Below are positions 44,779 through 53,396 of a stretch of 64,000 nt of DNA, piece after piece (the stretch's first letter is position 1; every line of letters starts with the position of its first letter). The DNA lies in NCBI GenBank assembly GCA_963817135.1, contig CAWFNG010000016.1, positions 248,001 through 312,000 on the forward strand, read 5' to 3'. The translations under genes and the position numbers were made by a program. This stretch comes from VAZQ01 sp963817135. Its GTDB lineage: Bacteria > Pseudomonadota > Alphaproteobacteria > Rhizobiales > Xanthobacteraceae. The notes beneath the pieces were generated by a model. That model had not been told where the DNA came from, did not search any database, and worked only from the letters and a program-made list of their open reading frames with translations.

Positions 44779-44845
44779 AGCGGTACCTCGTGAGCCGTCG
44801 GAAGCTCTTTAGAAGTTGTCGCCATTCTTGCTATTGCATCCCGCC

Positions 44846-45607
44846 ATGATCCGCACCCTGCGAACTGCGCTCGGCATTATGCGGTCCGTGCGCATCTATC
44901 ATGGCAATCCAAAACGATCAGCTGCGATGGTTGAGTTTTATCGCCGCTTTGCACAGTCGGGCGACCTCGTATTCGATATCGGAGCGCATGTCGGCGATCA
45001 TATAGCCACATTCAGAAGGCTCGGGTCACGGGTGGTTGCGGTCGAGCCGCAGCCTGCCGTCGCGCGTACCCTGAAAATCTTTTATGGACGCGATCGCAAT
45101 GTCGTCATCGAGCAAACAGCGATTGGACGCGCGCCCGGCACAACGAGACTGATGATCAACATCGACAATCCGACGATCTCAACGGTATCGGACGATTTCA
45201 TTCGCGCCGCCCATCGCGCGCGCGGCTGGGAAGGCGAGGCCTGGACAAAACCGATCGTCGTCCCGGTAACGACGCTCGATGCGCTGATCGCTCGACATGG
45301 GGTTCCAAGCTTCATCAAGATCGATGTCGAAGGTTTCGAGGCGGAAGCGCTTGCAGGCCTGACGCAGCCGGTCCCCGCGCTCTCCTTCGAATTTACGACC
45401 ATCCAGCGGGAGGTTGGCCATGCCGCTATCGAGCGCTGCAGTGCATTGGGATTAAACCGGTTCAACGCAGCGCTGAGGGACATCAAGGCATTCGTTCACG
45501 ATGACTGGATCGGGCAGAAGGACATCGCCCGGTGGCTCGCCGACCTGCCGGATTCCGCCAATTCGGGAGATATCTATGCCGTTCGGAGTTCGTTTATCGC
45601 GGCTTGA
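44846..45607 (+). CDS. FkbM-family methyltransferase
   Basis: A 253-residue SAM methyltransferase. Motif I is VFDIGAHVGDHIATFRRLG, followed by VVAVEPQPAVARTL; the FkbM end shows SFIKIDVEGFEAEALAG. FkbM-type enzymes usually O-methylate sugars or polyketides. The open frame begins with TTG at 44816; I prefer ATG 44846 since no Shine-Dalgarno is seen at either. It is divergent from the GT4 gene and could methylate the sugar that GT4 adds. Confidence 0.84.
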   Translation: MIRTLRTALGIMRSVRIYHGNPKRSAAMVEFYRRFAQSGDLVFDIGAHVGDHIATFRRLGSRVVAVEPQPAVARTLKIFYGRDRNVVIEQTAIGRAPGTTRLMINIDNPTISTVSDDFIRAAHRARGWEGEAWTKPIVVPVTTLDALIARHGVPSFIKIDVEGFEAEALAGLTQPVPALSFEFTTIQREVGHAAIERCSALGLNRFNAALRDIKAFVHDDWIGQKDIARWLADLPDSANSGDIYAVRSSFIAA

Positions 45608-47165
45608 CAGCGTTGACTGCCGCCAGCGCGTCGACGAGCCCAGCCCCGAACTCGGGATCGCGCCCTTTCGGGCCGAGGTCTTTTGCGGTCGACATGAGGA
45701 TACGCCGGACCTCGGCGGGCGTGAGCGAAGGATTGCGATCGAGCAGCAGTGCCGCCACCCCGCTCACTTCCGCAGCGGCAACGGACGTGCCGGTGGTGAA
45801 CTGGTAGCCCCCATCCGGGGCCGGGGCGAGGACTTCCACCCCGGGGGCGGCAACCGCGATGTATTTGCCGCGATTGGCGCCGGCAAACAATCCGTCGTCG
45901 GAATTCGTCGCAGTGACCGCAATCACATCCGGATAGGCTGCGGGAAACAGCGGCGGTGACCGCGGACCGGCATTGCCGGCAGCCGCTATCAGCACCATGC
46001 CTCTGGCATAGGCTTTCTGCAGCGCATCGCGCAGGCGCGGGTCGGACGGTCCGGCGAAGCTCATGTTGACGACACGCGCCTTTTGCGCCGCCGCCCAATC
46101 GAGACCCTTGAGGATGTTGAATGTGGTGCCTTCGACATCGTTGGCGTGCGTGCCGAACGCCCGCACCGTGAGGAGCCCGACCTCCGGAGCAACACCCACC
46201 AGGTTGCGGTGCGCCGCAATGGCGCCGGCCATGCCGGTGCCGTGCGAGTGCGGCCGCTCGGTGTCCCCCGAGCTTTCAAAATTTGCGGTGACGGCGCCTG
46301 CCAGCTCGGGATGCTCCGCATCGACTTCGGAGTCGATGACCGCGACCAGCACGCGATTGCCGCGCGCGAGGCGGTGAGCCTCCGTAAGATTCAGCTTCTT
46401 GGGCACATATTGTTCGGGACCGGCAGGCGCCTGGGTGCTCTGCCCCCCGTGATAGTAGAAATCGGCCTGAGCGCCGGCGATTTGCGTTATCCCCGCCGCA
46501 TTGCCGATCGCCTCGGCGACGGGGATGCCGCTGTCGATGCGCCAGAGATGCAATGTGCGTCCGGTCAGTACGCTCGTAAAGCTGTCGAGCGGAGTCATGG
46601 AAAGACCGGCAGCAATAGTATTGCGCACGTCGGTTTGCACGTTCGCGGGTATGTCGACGATAACGTGATTGGACACGAAGAGCGTTGGGTCGGCCGGGGG
46701 CAGATTAAACCCGCTGCGCAGCGCCTGCCCCGTGGTGCCGGGACCACCGGTCCCGCCGGCTGGGCCGGACGGCCCAGACAAGGTGGGAGGATTGCCGGGA
46801 AGCTGGGGCGTGCCTGGCAGCTGGGTTATATTTGGCGTGCCGGGCAGCTGAGTGGTACTTGGCGTAATACGGAGATTGCCCGGCCGAGGCCCCGATTGAT
46901 CGGATGAACCCGATTGATCGGGCGAAAAAGGGATTCTTAGGATGCTGATCCCGATGACCAGGCCGACGCTGCCGATAATCGCATACAAACCGCTGTTGTT
47001 TGGCGACTGCGGCGGCGGCAAAGGAATTGTGGGCGGCAGCGTGATGGGCGGAGGCGTGACTGAAGGCCTGAGATTATTTGATGATTGCGCGGCAACGTCA
47101 CCAACACCGACGAGAATGGCCATCGCGGCGCCGAGCAGAACGCGGACTACGCTCCACCTACGCAT
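45594..47165 (-). CDS. Subtilisin-like (S8) serine protease, exported
   Basis: A 523-residue protein with a signal peptide (MRRWSVVRVLLGAAMAILVGVGDVAAQ). The first ~150 residues hold Pro-rich, low-complexity tracts with LPGTP repeats, probably a linker next to a membrane segment (YAIIGSVGLVIGISIL). The catalytic triad lies in VAVIDSEVDAEHPEL (Asp), HSHGTGMAGAIAAH (His) and GTSVAAAEVSGVAAL (Ser). The Ser loop is GTSVAAA, as in usual subtilases. The end is a short helical tail. It overlaps the FkbM gene end by 14 bp and faces a membrane protein gene. Confidence 0.9.
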   Translation of the reverse strand: MRRWSVVRVLLGAAMAILVGVGDVAAQSSNNLRPSVTPPPITLPPTIPLPPPQSPNNSGLYAIIGSVGLVIGISILRIPFSPDQSGSSDQSGPRPGNLRITPSTTQLPGTPNITQLPGTPQLPGNPPTLSGPSGPAGGTGGPGTTGQALRSGFNLPPADPTLFVSNHVIVDIPANVQTDVRNTIAAGLSMTPLDSFTSVLTGRTLHLWRIDSGIPVAEAIGNAAGITQIAGAQADFYYHGGQSTQAPAGPEQYVPKKLNLTEAHRLARGNRVLVAVIDSEVDAEHPELAGAVTANFESSGDTERPHSHGTGMAGAIAAHRNLVGVAPEVGLLTVRAFGTHANDVEGTTFNILKGLDWAAAQKARVVNMSFAGPSDPRLRDALQKAYARGMVLIAAAGNAGPRSPPLFPAAYPDVIAVTATNSDDGLFAGANRGKYIAVAAPGVEVLAPAPDGGYQFTTGTSVAAAEVSGVAALLLDRNPSLTPAEVRRILMSTAKDLGPKGRDPEFGAGLVDALAAVNAVKPR

Positions 47166-47283
47166 CGCTTGCCACGCCCCCTCGGCGTTATGCCTGCTGG
47201 CCCAATAGCCAGGGCAATCGCCGCAAACGGGTGAGGGTAGCGGGTGGCGGAATTTTGTTTGAGGGCGTTGCCCTGTCGGTTTG

Positions 47284-48753
47284 ATGACTCGCGCATCGGC
47301 ACTATTATACGCACTGTTGCAGCCGAGCCACGAATTGCCGCATCATCACCCGCTCCGAGGGGGGTATTCCTTGACGTGGCAAAGCGCCAGAGCGCGACCT
47401 GCCGGGGCATCGCGTGTGCTCCAGACGCTGCTCCTCGCAGCGGGTTTTGCCCTCACCATCGTGGTGTTCTATCCGGGCTACATCACGGTCGATGCGCAAT
47501 ATGTCTATGACGACGCCAAGGCCGGGCGCCTCGGCGACTGGCAATCGCCGGCCATGGGGGTGCTGTGGCTGTTGATCGACCCTATGGCGCCAGGCTCCGC
47601 GAGCATGTTCCTGCTCACAATCGTCCTCTACTGGTCGAGCTTCGCAATGCTGGCGTTCATTGCATTGCGGCGCTCCGTTTGGCTCGGCCTCCTGACGTCA
47701 TTTGTGGCGCTTGCTCCACCGGCATTTTTCTTCCTTGGATTGATCTGGCGCGATGTGTTGTTCGGGATCGTCTGGCTCACCGCCGGCGTGCTGGCCTTTT
47801 CTGTTGAGCCGTGCCGGACGCCTATACGCCTTCCTGTCCAGCTCATTGCACTGCTCATGGTCGTCTTCGGGGTGCTGCTACGACCCAATGCGATCCTCGC
47901 CGCGCCTGTGCTCGCGACCTACGCGATTTGGCCGGCGCGGTTCGACCTCCGGCGAAGCGCCGTCGCCTTCATTCCCACCATGTTTCTCTTCGTCGCGCTG
48001 GTGCCGCTCGTTTACTACGGCATGCTCGGAGCCAAGAAACAAAACCCGCTGCACTCCATTCTGGTATTCGATCTCGGCGGCATCACCTATTTCACCGGGG
48101 AGAATCAATTCCCGGTGTCATGGAGTGCACAACAAACCGCGATGCTCACCAGCACCTGTTATGACCCCGCGCGCTGGGACTCCTACTGGCATGTCCCGCC
48201 CTGCCCGTTCGTCATGCAGCGGCTCGAGCGGCCCGACGACGTGCTCTTCGGCAGCCTCCTTCTTGTGCAGGCCTGGTGGCATGCATTGACCGCTCATCCA
48301 CTCGCCTACCTTGCGCATCGCTCGACCTTCATGTGGCAATTCCTCGCCCGCTCCAATCTCGTGCTGCCGTATCTGGATTGGGAAAAGCCTGGCGCCACCT
48401 ATGGGCAAGGACGTGCCTTCCAGGCGATGTTGCGCCTGCACGCGGTGCTGGCGCCCACCATCCTGTTCCGGCCCGGCCTTTGGCTCGTTCTTGCCGTCGC
48501 GATTGCCGGATTGTCATGGCCGCAACGGAAACAGCCGGCGGGAGCCTTTGCCATTGCGGTGACGTCCTGCGCGGTAATCTACGTCATGAGCTTCTTCGTT
48601 GTCGGCGTCGCTGCCGATTTCCGTTATGCCTATTGGTGCGTGCTGGCGGTGCTTAGCGGTGGGATTGCCGTTTCGGCAGCAAAACTAGCCCGGTCGCCGC
48701 GATGCCAGCCGCTGGTTTTCCAGCAGGCGCCGGAGAACGTTTCCCGTTCGTGA
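47284..48753 (+). CDS. GT-C-like polytopic membrane protein
   Basis: A 489-residue protein with about ten to eleven hydrophobic segments. An extracytoplasmic loop after the first segment reads YPGYITVDAQYVYDDAKAGRLGDWQSPAMGVLW, with DAQYVYDDA resembling the acidic catalytic loop of GT-C transferases. It was not assigned to a family; polyprenol-linked glycosyltransferases of unknown specificity are the nearest guess. The frame opens with TTG at 47281, followed by ATG 47284. It is divergent from the subtilase gene and convergent with the creatininase gene (69-bp overlap). Confidence 0.7.
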   Translation: MTRASALLYALLQPSHELPHHHPLRGGYSLTWQSARARPAGASRVLQTLLLAAGFALTIVVFYPGYITVDAQYVYDDAKAGRLGDWQSPAMGVLWLLIDPMAPGSASMFLLTIVLYWSSFAMLAFIALRRSVWLGLLTSFVALAPPAFFFLGLIWRDVLFGIVWLTAGVLAFSVEPCRTPIRLPVQLIALLMVVFGVLLRPNAILAAPVLATYAIWPARFDLRRSAVAFIPTMFLFVALVPLVYYGMLGAKKQNPLHSILVFDLGGITYFTGENQFPVSWSAQQTAMLTSTCYDPARWDSYWHVPPCPFVMQRLERPDDVLFGSLLLVQAWWHALTAHPLAYLAHRSTFMWQFLARSNLVLPYLDWEKPGATYGQGRAFQAMLRLHAVLAPTILFRPGLWLVLAVAIAGLSWPQRKQPAGAFAIAVTSCAVIYVMSFFVVGVAADFRYAYWCVLAVLSGGIAVSAAKLARSPRCQPLVFQQAPENVSRS

Positions 48754-49473
48754 AACCACGTCTTCCATGATCGCATGGCCGATATCCGCCGAGGCGGCGG
48801 ATGGCTCACCAATGACCCCGTTCACCGCAAGTCGCGCATCATCGCTACGCCATGGAAAGCGCGCGCCGGGGTCGAAGACCAACGCGGCGATCGCGTCGTT
48901 ATCGGCTGGCTTCGATGAGGACGCGATGTTCTCGCGGCGCACGAGATGCGGTGCAATCGCCAGCATCACCGAGGTCTCGTTCTTTCCGCCATGAACATCC
49001 GTGCCGGTGGTATGCGCTTTCGCAAGCTCGAAAGGATGAATCGCGCAGGCATTGAGGCCAAAGTCGGAGAAGAGTTCATGCATCAGATTTTCCAGGATGC
49101 CCCGATTACCGCCGTGCCCATTGACGATGAGCAGATTGCGGGCCGGCAGCGAGCGTCCAATCTCTCGGCCGAGCTCCTTGAGCAATGCGACGAAGGTGCC
49201 AATCCCCAGCGCGAGCGTTCCCGATGCCCAGTCATGCTCACGCGAAAGACTGATGGAGAGCGTCGGCAGAATCCAAAGATCGAATTCATCGCCCCATTGC
49301 GCAACCATCCGCCGAGTGAATTCCTCCGCAATCACCACGTCGGTATTGAGCGGCAGATGACGTCCATGCTGCTCGATCGCGCCGATCGGCAGGCACAGGA
49401 TGGAGGTTTCCTTCAAGTATTGGGAAACTTCGGCAAACGTGAGCTCTCCTATCGAGCGCTCGGATCGAGCCAT
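48685..49473 (-). CDS. Creatininase-family amidohydrolase
   Basis: A 262-residue metal-dependent hydrolase. Ligands appear in LPIGAIEQHGRHLPLNTDV (Glu, His, Asp) and in the NGHGGN and VHGGKNETSVML segments. The family includes creatininase, archaeal ArfB (a deformylase acting on the formamidopyrimidine of GTP-derived flavin/deazaflavin synthesis) and MftE. It lies 25 bp downstream of the GTP cyclohydrolase II gene on the same strand, which supports a role on a GTP-derived pyrimidine. The 3' end overlaps the GT-C-like gene. Confidence 0.86.
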   Translation of the reverse strand: MARSERSIGELTFAEVSQYLKETSILCLPIGAIEQHGRHLPLNTDVVIAEEFTRRMVAQWGDEFDLWILPTLSISLSREHDWASGTLALGIGTFVALLKELGREIGRSLPARNLLIVNGHGGNRGILENLMHELFSDFGLNACAIHPFELAKAHTTGTDVHGGKNETSVMLAIAPHLVRRENIASSSKPADNDAIAALVFDPGARFPWRSDDARLAVNGVIGEPSAASADIGHAIMEDVVSRTGNVLRRLLENQRLASRRPG

Positions 49474-49498
49474 GGTTCAGTTCGCTCGACTTAAGATT

Positions 49499-50641
49499 TC
49501 ACGGAGGATTCTTGAGCGATCCGTCCGCCGGCTCGATAAGCGCGCCAAGCAGGTGTTCGAGTTTATGTCCTGCGCGGGTCGCCTTCGCAGCAAGGTAACG
49601 GCGATTGTCGGCGGTGATTGCTCCATGCAAGGGTACGCGGGCGGACACGTCGATCCCCGCATCGGACAGTCCATCGAGCTTGGCGGGATTGTTCGTCAAA
49701 AGCCGCACCCGGGTGCACCCCAGCGCCTGCAGCATGCGCACGGCAATTGCATAATCTCGCTCATCATCATCGAACCCCAAGACCGTATTGGCATCGACTG
49801 TGTCGAGGCCTGCATCTTGCAGCTGATAGGTGCGAATTTTGTTCACCAGGCCGAGCCCGCGACCTTCCTGTTCGAGATAAAGAATAATCCCTCCGCCATG
49901 CTGCTTCAGTTGGGGAAGCGCGATCCGCAGCTGATCCCCGCAATCGCAGCGACGGGAGCCGAATACATCGCCGGTCAGGCAAGCCGAGTGCAGCCGGACG
50001 GCAACGGGCTGCGCCAAATCCGGTTGACCGACGACCACCGCGAGCGGCGTCCCGCCCAGGCCATCCCGGAACGCCACGAAACGGGCCGGGAAGCCCGCAT
50101 GCAGCGGGATGCTCACCTCTGCTGCAACGCTCAGCGATTCAACCGCCCGACGACGGAATTCCAATACCGCGCCTGCTTCGACCACCATCAGCGGCGGATC
50201 GCTTTTTTGTGCCGCTTCGCTAACCGGCGCAACCAGGAGCGCAGGTAATTGTTGAGCAAGCTTCGCTAACACTATGACGGCGCTCGCGGATTCCGGGGGC
50301 GGCATCACCTCGAAGCGGCGCGTTATTTCGCGATCGGCGGCAAGCGCGAAAATGGCGCCCGCGTCCAGGAGATCGCCAATGGCCAATCCGATCGGCCCTT
50401 CCAATTCAATGCCCAGCGCACGGGCGCGCCGGCCGGTGAGAAGCAGGAAAGGGCGCTCGGGAACGCACAAGTGTCGGAATGCGATCAATGTTGAATTAGA
50501 TAGTCCGTCTACTCCGATAACAACGACGGACTCGGAAGCAGATTGGACGATGACCGGCCGTCCTGCCCGCAATTCGGCGAGCCCCCGCTCAGAAGCAATC
50601 TGTTTGGCATCACCAAACAAGGCATTTCCACTCCCGCTCAT
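49499..50641 (-). CDS. GTP cyclohydrolase II with degenerate N-terminal domain
   Basis: A 380-residue protein. The C-terminal half is a complete GTP cyclohydrolase II: zinc Cys in CLTGDVFGSRRCDCG, GTP loop QEGRGLGL, and KIRTYQ, which keeps the Tyr equivalent to Tyr105 of the E. coli enzyme. The N-terminal ~185 residues look like a decayed DHBP-synthase-like domain (LRAGRPVIVQSASES... LLTGRRARALG) without the acidic RibB active-site cluster. It opens GTP to a diaminopyrimidinone. ATG 50641 is preferred to the TTG at 50653, with AGGGTG before it. A housekeeping ribBA is probably elsewhere; this copy belongs to the adjoining pathway genes. Confidence 0.87.
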   Translation of the reverse strand: MSGSGNALFGDAKQIASERGLAELRAGRPVIVQSASESVVVIGVDGLSNSTLIAFRHLCVPERPFLLLTGRRARALGIELEGPIGLAIGDLLDAGAIFALAADREITRRFEVMPPPESASAVIVLAKLAQQLPALLVAPVSEAAQKSDPPLMVVEAGAVLEFRRRAVESLSVAAEVSIPLHAGFPARFVAFRDGLGGTPLAVVVGQPDLAQPVAVRLHSACLTGDVFGSRRCDCGDQLRIALPQLKQHGGGIILYLEQEGRGLGLVNKIRTYQLQDAGLDTVDANTVLGFDDDERDYAIAVRMLQALGCTRVRLLTNNPAKLDGLSDAGIDVSARVPLHGAITADNRRYLAAKATRAGHKLEHLLGALIEPADGSLKNPP

Positions 50642-50831
50642 ATCACCCTGCAATTTACATACTCAGATCACAATGAACAAAGAGACGCATTCATCATGAA
50701 TGCGTCATGAATGACAACGCGGTTTGCGGATCTTATTTCCAGGCCAGCGCTGTGCGGCTGCCATTTGCAGTCACTCTCCAGCAAAACTATCATGGCATGC
50801 CGCAAGCGGCTGCGAAAGCAGGAAATCAAAC

Positions 50832-51680
50832 ATGGCTGGTAGGCGCCTTCGGCCGCCGAGTATCCAAAAAGACCTTCCTTGCGCCCCGCTCGATGCTTCC
50901 TCCTGGGCCCCGGTACCGGATATCTTTCGCACGGGCGATTGCCCCCTGCCCGAGCCCTGGAGCGACCTTTTTGGCCCGCTGCGCCGGGGCGGCGTTGACG
51001 ACCTCGTCTTGATTGGGCAATGCGGTCAGTCGATCGACGCCCGCATTGCTACGCCGAGCGGCCACTCGCACTACATCAACGGCAGCGCCGGGCTCGATCA
51101 TCTGCATCGGCTGCGCGCCCTCGTGGATGCAGTGGTGATCGGGGTATCGACTGCCAGCATCGACGACCCGCAACTGACAGTGCGACGGGTCGAAGGACCC
51201 AACCCTGCCCGGGTCGTAATCGATCCAAACGGCCGGCTGTCGCCGAATGCGCGCGTGCTCACGGCGGACCGGGTTCGCAAAATCGTGTTCACGCGCGCCG
51301 GCTGCACGACTGCCCTTCCAGGGGACGTCGAAAGGATCGCGCTCGCGGCCGACAAGGACTGCATTTCGCCGGCAGAGATCGCCTTGGCACTGGCCGAGCG
51401 CGGCTTCCGCCGAATTCTTGTTGAAGGCGGGGCCGAAACGGTGTCACGTTTTCTCGCAGCCCATTGCCTGGATCGCCTGCATATCATCATTGCTCCCATC
51501 ATCCTCGGCTCGGGACGGTCAAGCCTGACGCTTCCACCGCTGCAGCACGTCGGCGATGCCACGCGCGCGCCCCTGCGCGTTCATGGGCTCGGCTCCGATG
51601 TTCTGCTGGACTGCGACCTCAGCGATCACCGCACGCCCATCTGGCACGCCAAAAGCGCTCACCACAAAGGCGCTTCGTAA
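50832..51680 (+). CDS. RibD C-terminal-type reductase (no deaminase domain)
   Basis: A 282-residue protein with a dihydrofolate-reductase-like RibD_C domain. It shows IGQCGQSIDARIATPSGHSHYINGSAGLDHLHRLRA, VDAVVIGVSTASIDDPQLTVR and VEGGAETVSRFL, the NADPH and ribose-phosphate sites of pyrimidine reductases. RibD_C reduces the ribosyl side chain of the GTP-derived pyrimidine to ribityl; archaea use a similar stand-alone enzyme. The start is ATG 50832 with AGGAAA upstream; the frame opens earlier at 50724. It is divergent from the cyclohydrolase gene and overlaps the PTPS-like gene tail-to-tail by 22 bp. Confidence 0.87.
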   Translation: MAGRRLRPPSIQKDLPCAPLDASSWAPVPDIFRTGDCPLPEPWSDLFGPLRRGGVDDLVLIGQCGQSIDARIATPSGHSHYINGSAGLDHLHRLRALVDAVVIGVSTASIDDPQLTVRRVEGPNPARVVIDPNGRLSPNARVLTADRVRKIVFTRAGCTTALPGDVERIALAADKDCISPAEIALALAERGFRRILVEGGAETVSRFLAAHCLDRLHIIIAPIILGSGRSSLTLPPLQHVGDATRAPLRVHGLGSDVLLDCDLSDHRTPIWHAKSAHHKGAS

Positions 51681-52060
51681 GAGGCGCTCGCAAGCGGCGA
51701 CTCCGCAATGGTTACGCGGATGGCATGGATCTCGCGGCCGTCACGCCCAAGCTTTCCTTTGCGCGCCGCCTCGGCAACGCAATCGAAAACATGCCTGGTC
51801 AAAACTTCCGTCGTCGTGTTGACGCCCTTGAATTGCGCAAGCTCATCCAGATTGCGGTAATTGAGCGGCGCGATCGCCGCTTTGAGGACTTCGTGCGCCC
51901 GGGCGATATCGATCACGATGCCGTGCCGATCGAGAGTCTCCGCAAGAAAGGCCACGCGGATCACGAAAGTCGCCCCGTGCAAACGCTGCGCCGGGCCAAA
52001 GATTTCCCCGTGAAAGGAATGCGCGATCATGATCTGATCAGAAACTTCCACCGTATACAC
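51659..52060 (-). CDS. 6-pyruvoyl-tetrahydropterin synthase homologue lacking catalytic residues
   Basis: A 133-residue T-fold protein with GTG start and GAAGGAG upstream. Two zinc histidines remain (IAHSF, His14; RLHG, His28), and VTIAES keeps the Glu of the ligand pocket. Compared with E. coli QueD, the catalytic Cys becomes Ala24, the HGH motif becomes HGA (third zinc ligand lost), and the catalytic Asp-His pair in LDHHYLND is Asn-Tyr in LNYRNLDEL. It is therefore not a normal PTPS/QueD. It may bind a pterin-like ligand or use new chemistry. It lies 184 bp after the MDR gene on the same strand. Confidence 0.78.
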   Translation of the reverse strand: MYTVEVSDQIMIAHSFHGEIFGPAQRLHGATFVIRVAFLAETLDRHGIVIDIARAHEVLKAAIAPLNYRNLDELAQFKGVNTTTEVLTRHVFDCVAEAARKGKLGRDGREIHAIRVTIAESPLASASYEAPLW

Positions 52061-52101
52061 GCGAGCCCATCTCCTTCATCGGTCAGGTCGTTGCCAAAAG
52101 T

Positions 52102-52239
52102 CGTAGGGTGGCAAAGGCACCATGCACTGGGTGTTCCGCGTGGGCAAATTCGTGCGGTGCCGTAAGGGCGTTTTAACGCCCGTCTTCGCGGGCTATGCCC
52201 ACGTGGACACGTTCGACAGGCGAATTTGCCCACCCTACG
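52102..52239. repeat. Dispersed TAGGGTGGGCAAA palindromic repeat
   Basis: Outer ends CGTAGGGTGG.CAAA (52102-) and TTTGCCCACCCTACG (52225-52239) are complementary apart from one missing G; inner 13-bp arms GTGGGCAAATTCG (52140-52152) and complement (52221-52233) are exact. It lies between the PTPS-like and MDR genes. Elements with these ends are common between genes in Bradyrhizobium-type genomes (recalled). Confidence 0.78.
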
Positions 52240-52244
52240 GATCA

Positions 52245-53228
52245 TCAGTTCGTATCGGCGGCCGCAGGATAGCGCACAAGCGGACAAAGCGCGTCGCCAT
52301 CGCGTGCAAAAATCACGTCCAGCTTGCCTGGTAGCTCCTCGAAACGAACAGGCGGAGCAATCAATTCATCGAGGGCGGGGTCATCGAGCAGCGAGATCGC
52401 CGCCGCAATTCGGCGCCCAGGCGTCCAGCGGGGCCGGTGCGACGGAGCAACCCGGCCGACCTGACTTGACAGGAGGCGCAGCCGGCGGCTGTGGAACGCT
52501 TCCCCCAAGGGAGCAGCGACATCGCCCTGACCGTACCAACTCATCTCGACGATCGTGGCTTCTTCGCCGGCGAGCCGCAGTGCGGTCGCAAGCCCCGCCG
52601 GCGTTCCGCTTGCGTGGAAGACAATGTCGCAATTCGCGGGCGCGTCGGGCGCTTCTGCAAAGCGCGCGCCGAGCGCGCGGACAAGCACGGCGCGCGAGGG
52701 CGCGACGTCCACGACGGTGACTTCCGCGCCCGGCAGGCGAGCGCATAGATACGCGATCAATAGCCCGACAATTCCGCCGCCGATCACAGCAATACGGTCG
52801 GAGGGGCCGGGTGCACCGTCCCACACCCCGTTGAGCGCCGTCTCCATGTTGGCGGCAAGCACGGCGCGGGCGGCGGGAACAGCCGCAGGGACCGGAAAGG
52901 CAGCGTCTGCCGGGATATTGAAGACGTCCTGATGCGGATGCAGCGTGAAGACAATCCGCTGCTGCAAGTCGCGAGGCCCGCTCTCGACCTGCCCGACAGT
53001 CGCATAGCCATATTTCACCGGGAAAGGAAAAGTCCCGCCCATGAACGGCGCACGCATGCGCTCGTACTCGCCTGGCGGCACGCGACCCTGATGAACAAGC
53101 CGTTCGGTGCCGCGGCTTATCGCGCCAAAGAGCGCGCGCACCCGGACCTCACCCGGCTTGAGCGCGGCAACCTCTTCTCCCCGCAGCTCCGCCTGCCCGG
53201 GGCCGCCGTACCAGAGGGCCTTTGCCAT
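52245..53228 (-). CDS. MDR-family dehydrogenase without zinc ligands
   Basis: A 327-residue medium-chain dehydrogenase. The nucleotide-binding loop is VIGGGIVGLLIAYL near residue 150. The catalytic zinc Cys is replaced: GAISRGTERLVHQG has Ser-Arg where CHSD-type enzymes have Cys-His, the GHE motif reads KYGYATVG, and the structural-zinc cysteine lobe is missing. It belongs to the SRGTE subgroup, distantly like BchC. With the PTPS-like gene it forms a likely two-gene unit in the GTP-derived pathway, oxidising or reducing a side chain. Confidence 0.83.
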   Translation of the reverse strand: MAKALWYGGPGQAELRGEEVAALKPGEVRVRALFGAISRGTERLVHQGRVPPGEYERMRAPFMGGTFPFPVKYGYATVGQVESGPRDLQQRIVFTLHPHQDVFNIPADAAFPVPAAVPAARAVLAANMETALNGVWDGAPGPSDRIAVIGGGIVGLLIAYLCARLPGAEVTVVDVAPSRAVLVRALGARFAEAPDAPANCDIVFHASGTPAGLATALRLAGEEATIVEMSWYGQGDVAAPLGEAFHSRRLRLLSSQVGRVAPSHRPRWTPGRRIAAAISLLDDPALDELIAPPVRFEELPGKLDVIFARDGDALCPLVRYPAAADTN

Positions 53229-53396
53229 CAGATGCTATATGCGTACGCCTGCGATATGATTGCCATTGTAACAGGCTTCACACGGCGTTGGCATTGCGGG
53301 TTTTTATCTTCAATTTGCCCAAAAGTATCGCGAAAGCCTGTTGCCATGCTTGAGCGTCCTTCACCACAAAACATTGACATCCGTCGCAGGGCAGTG

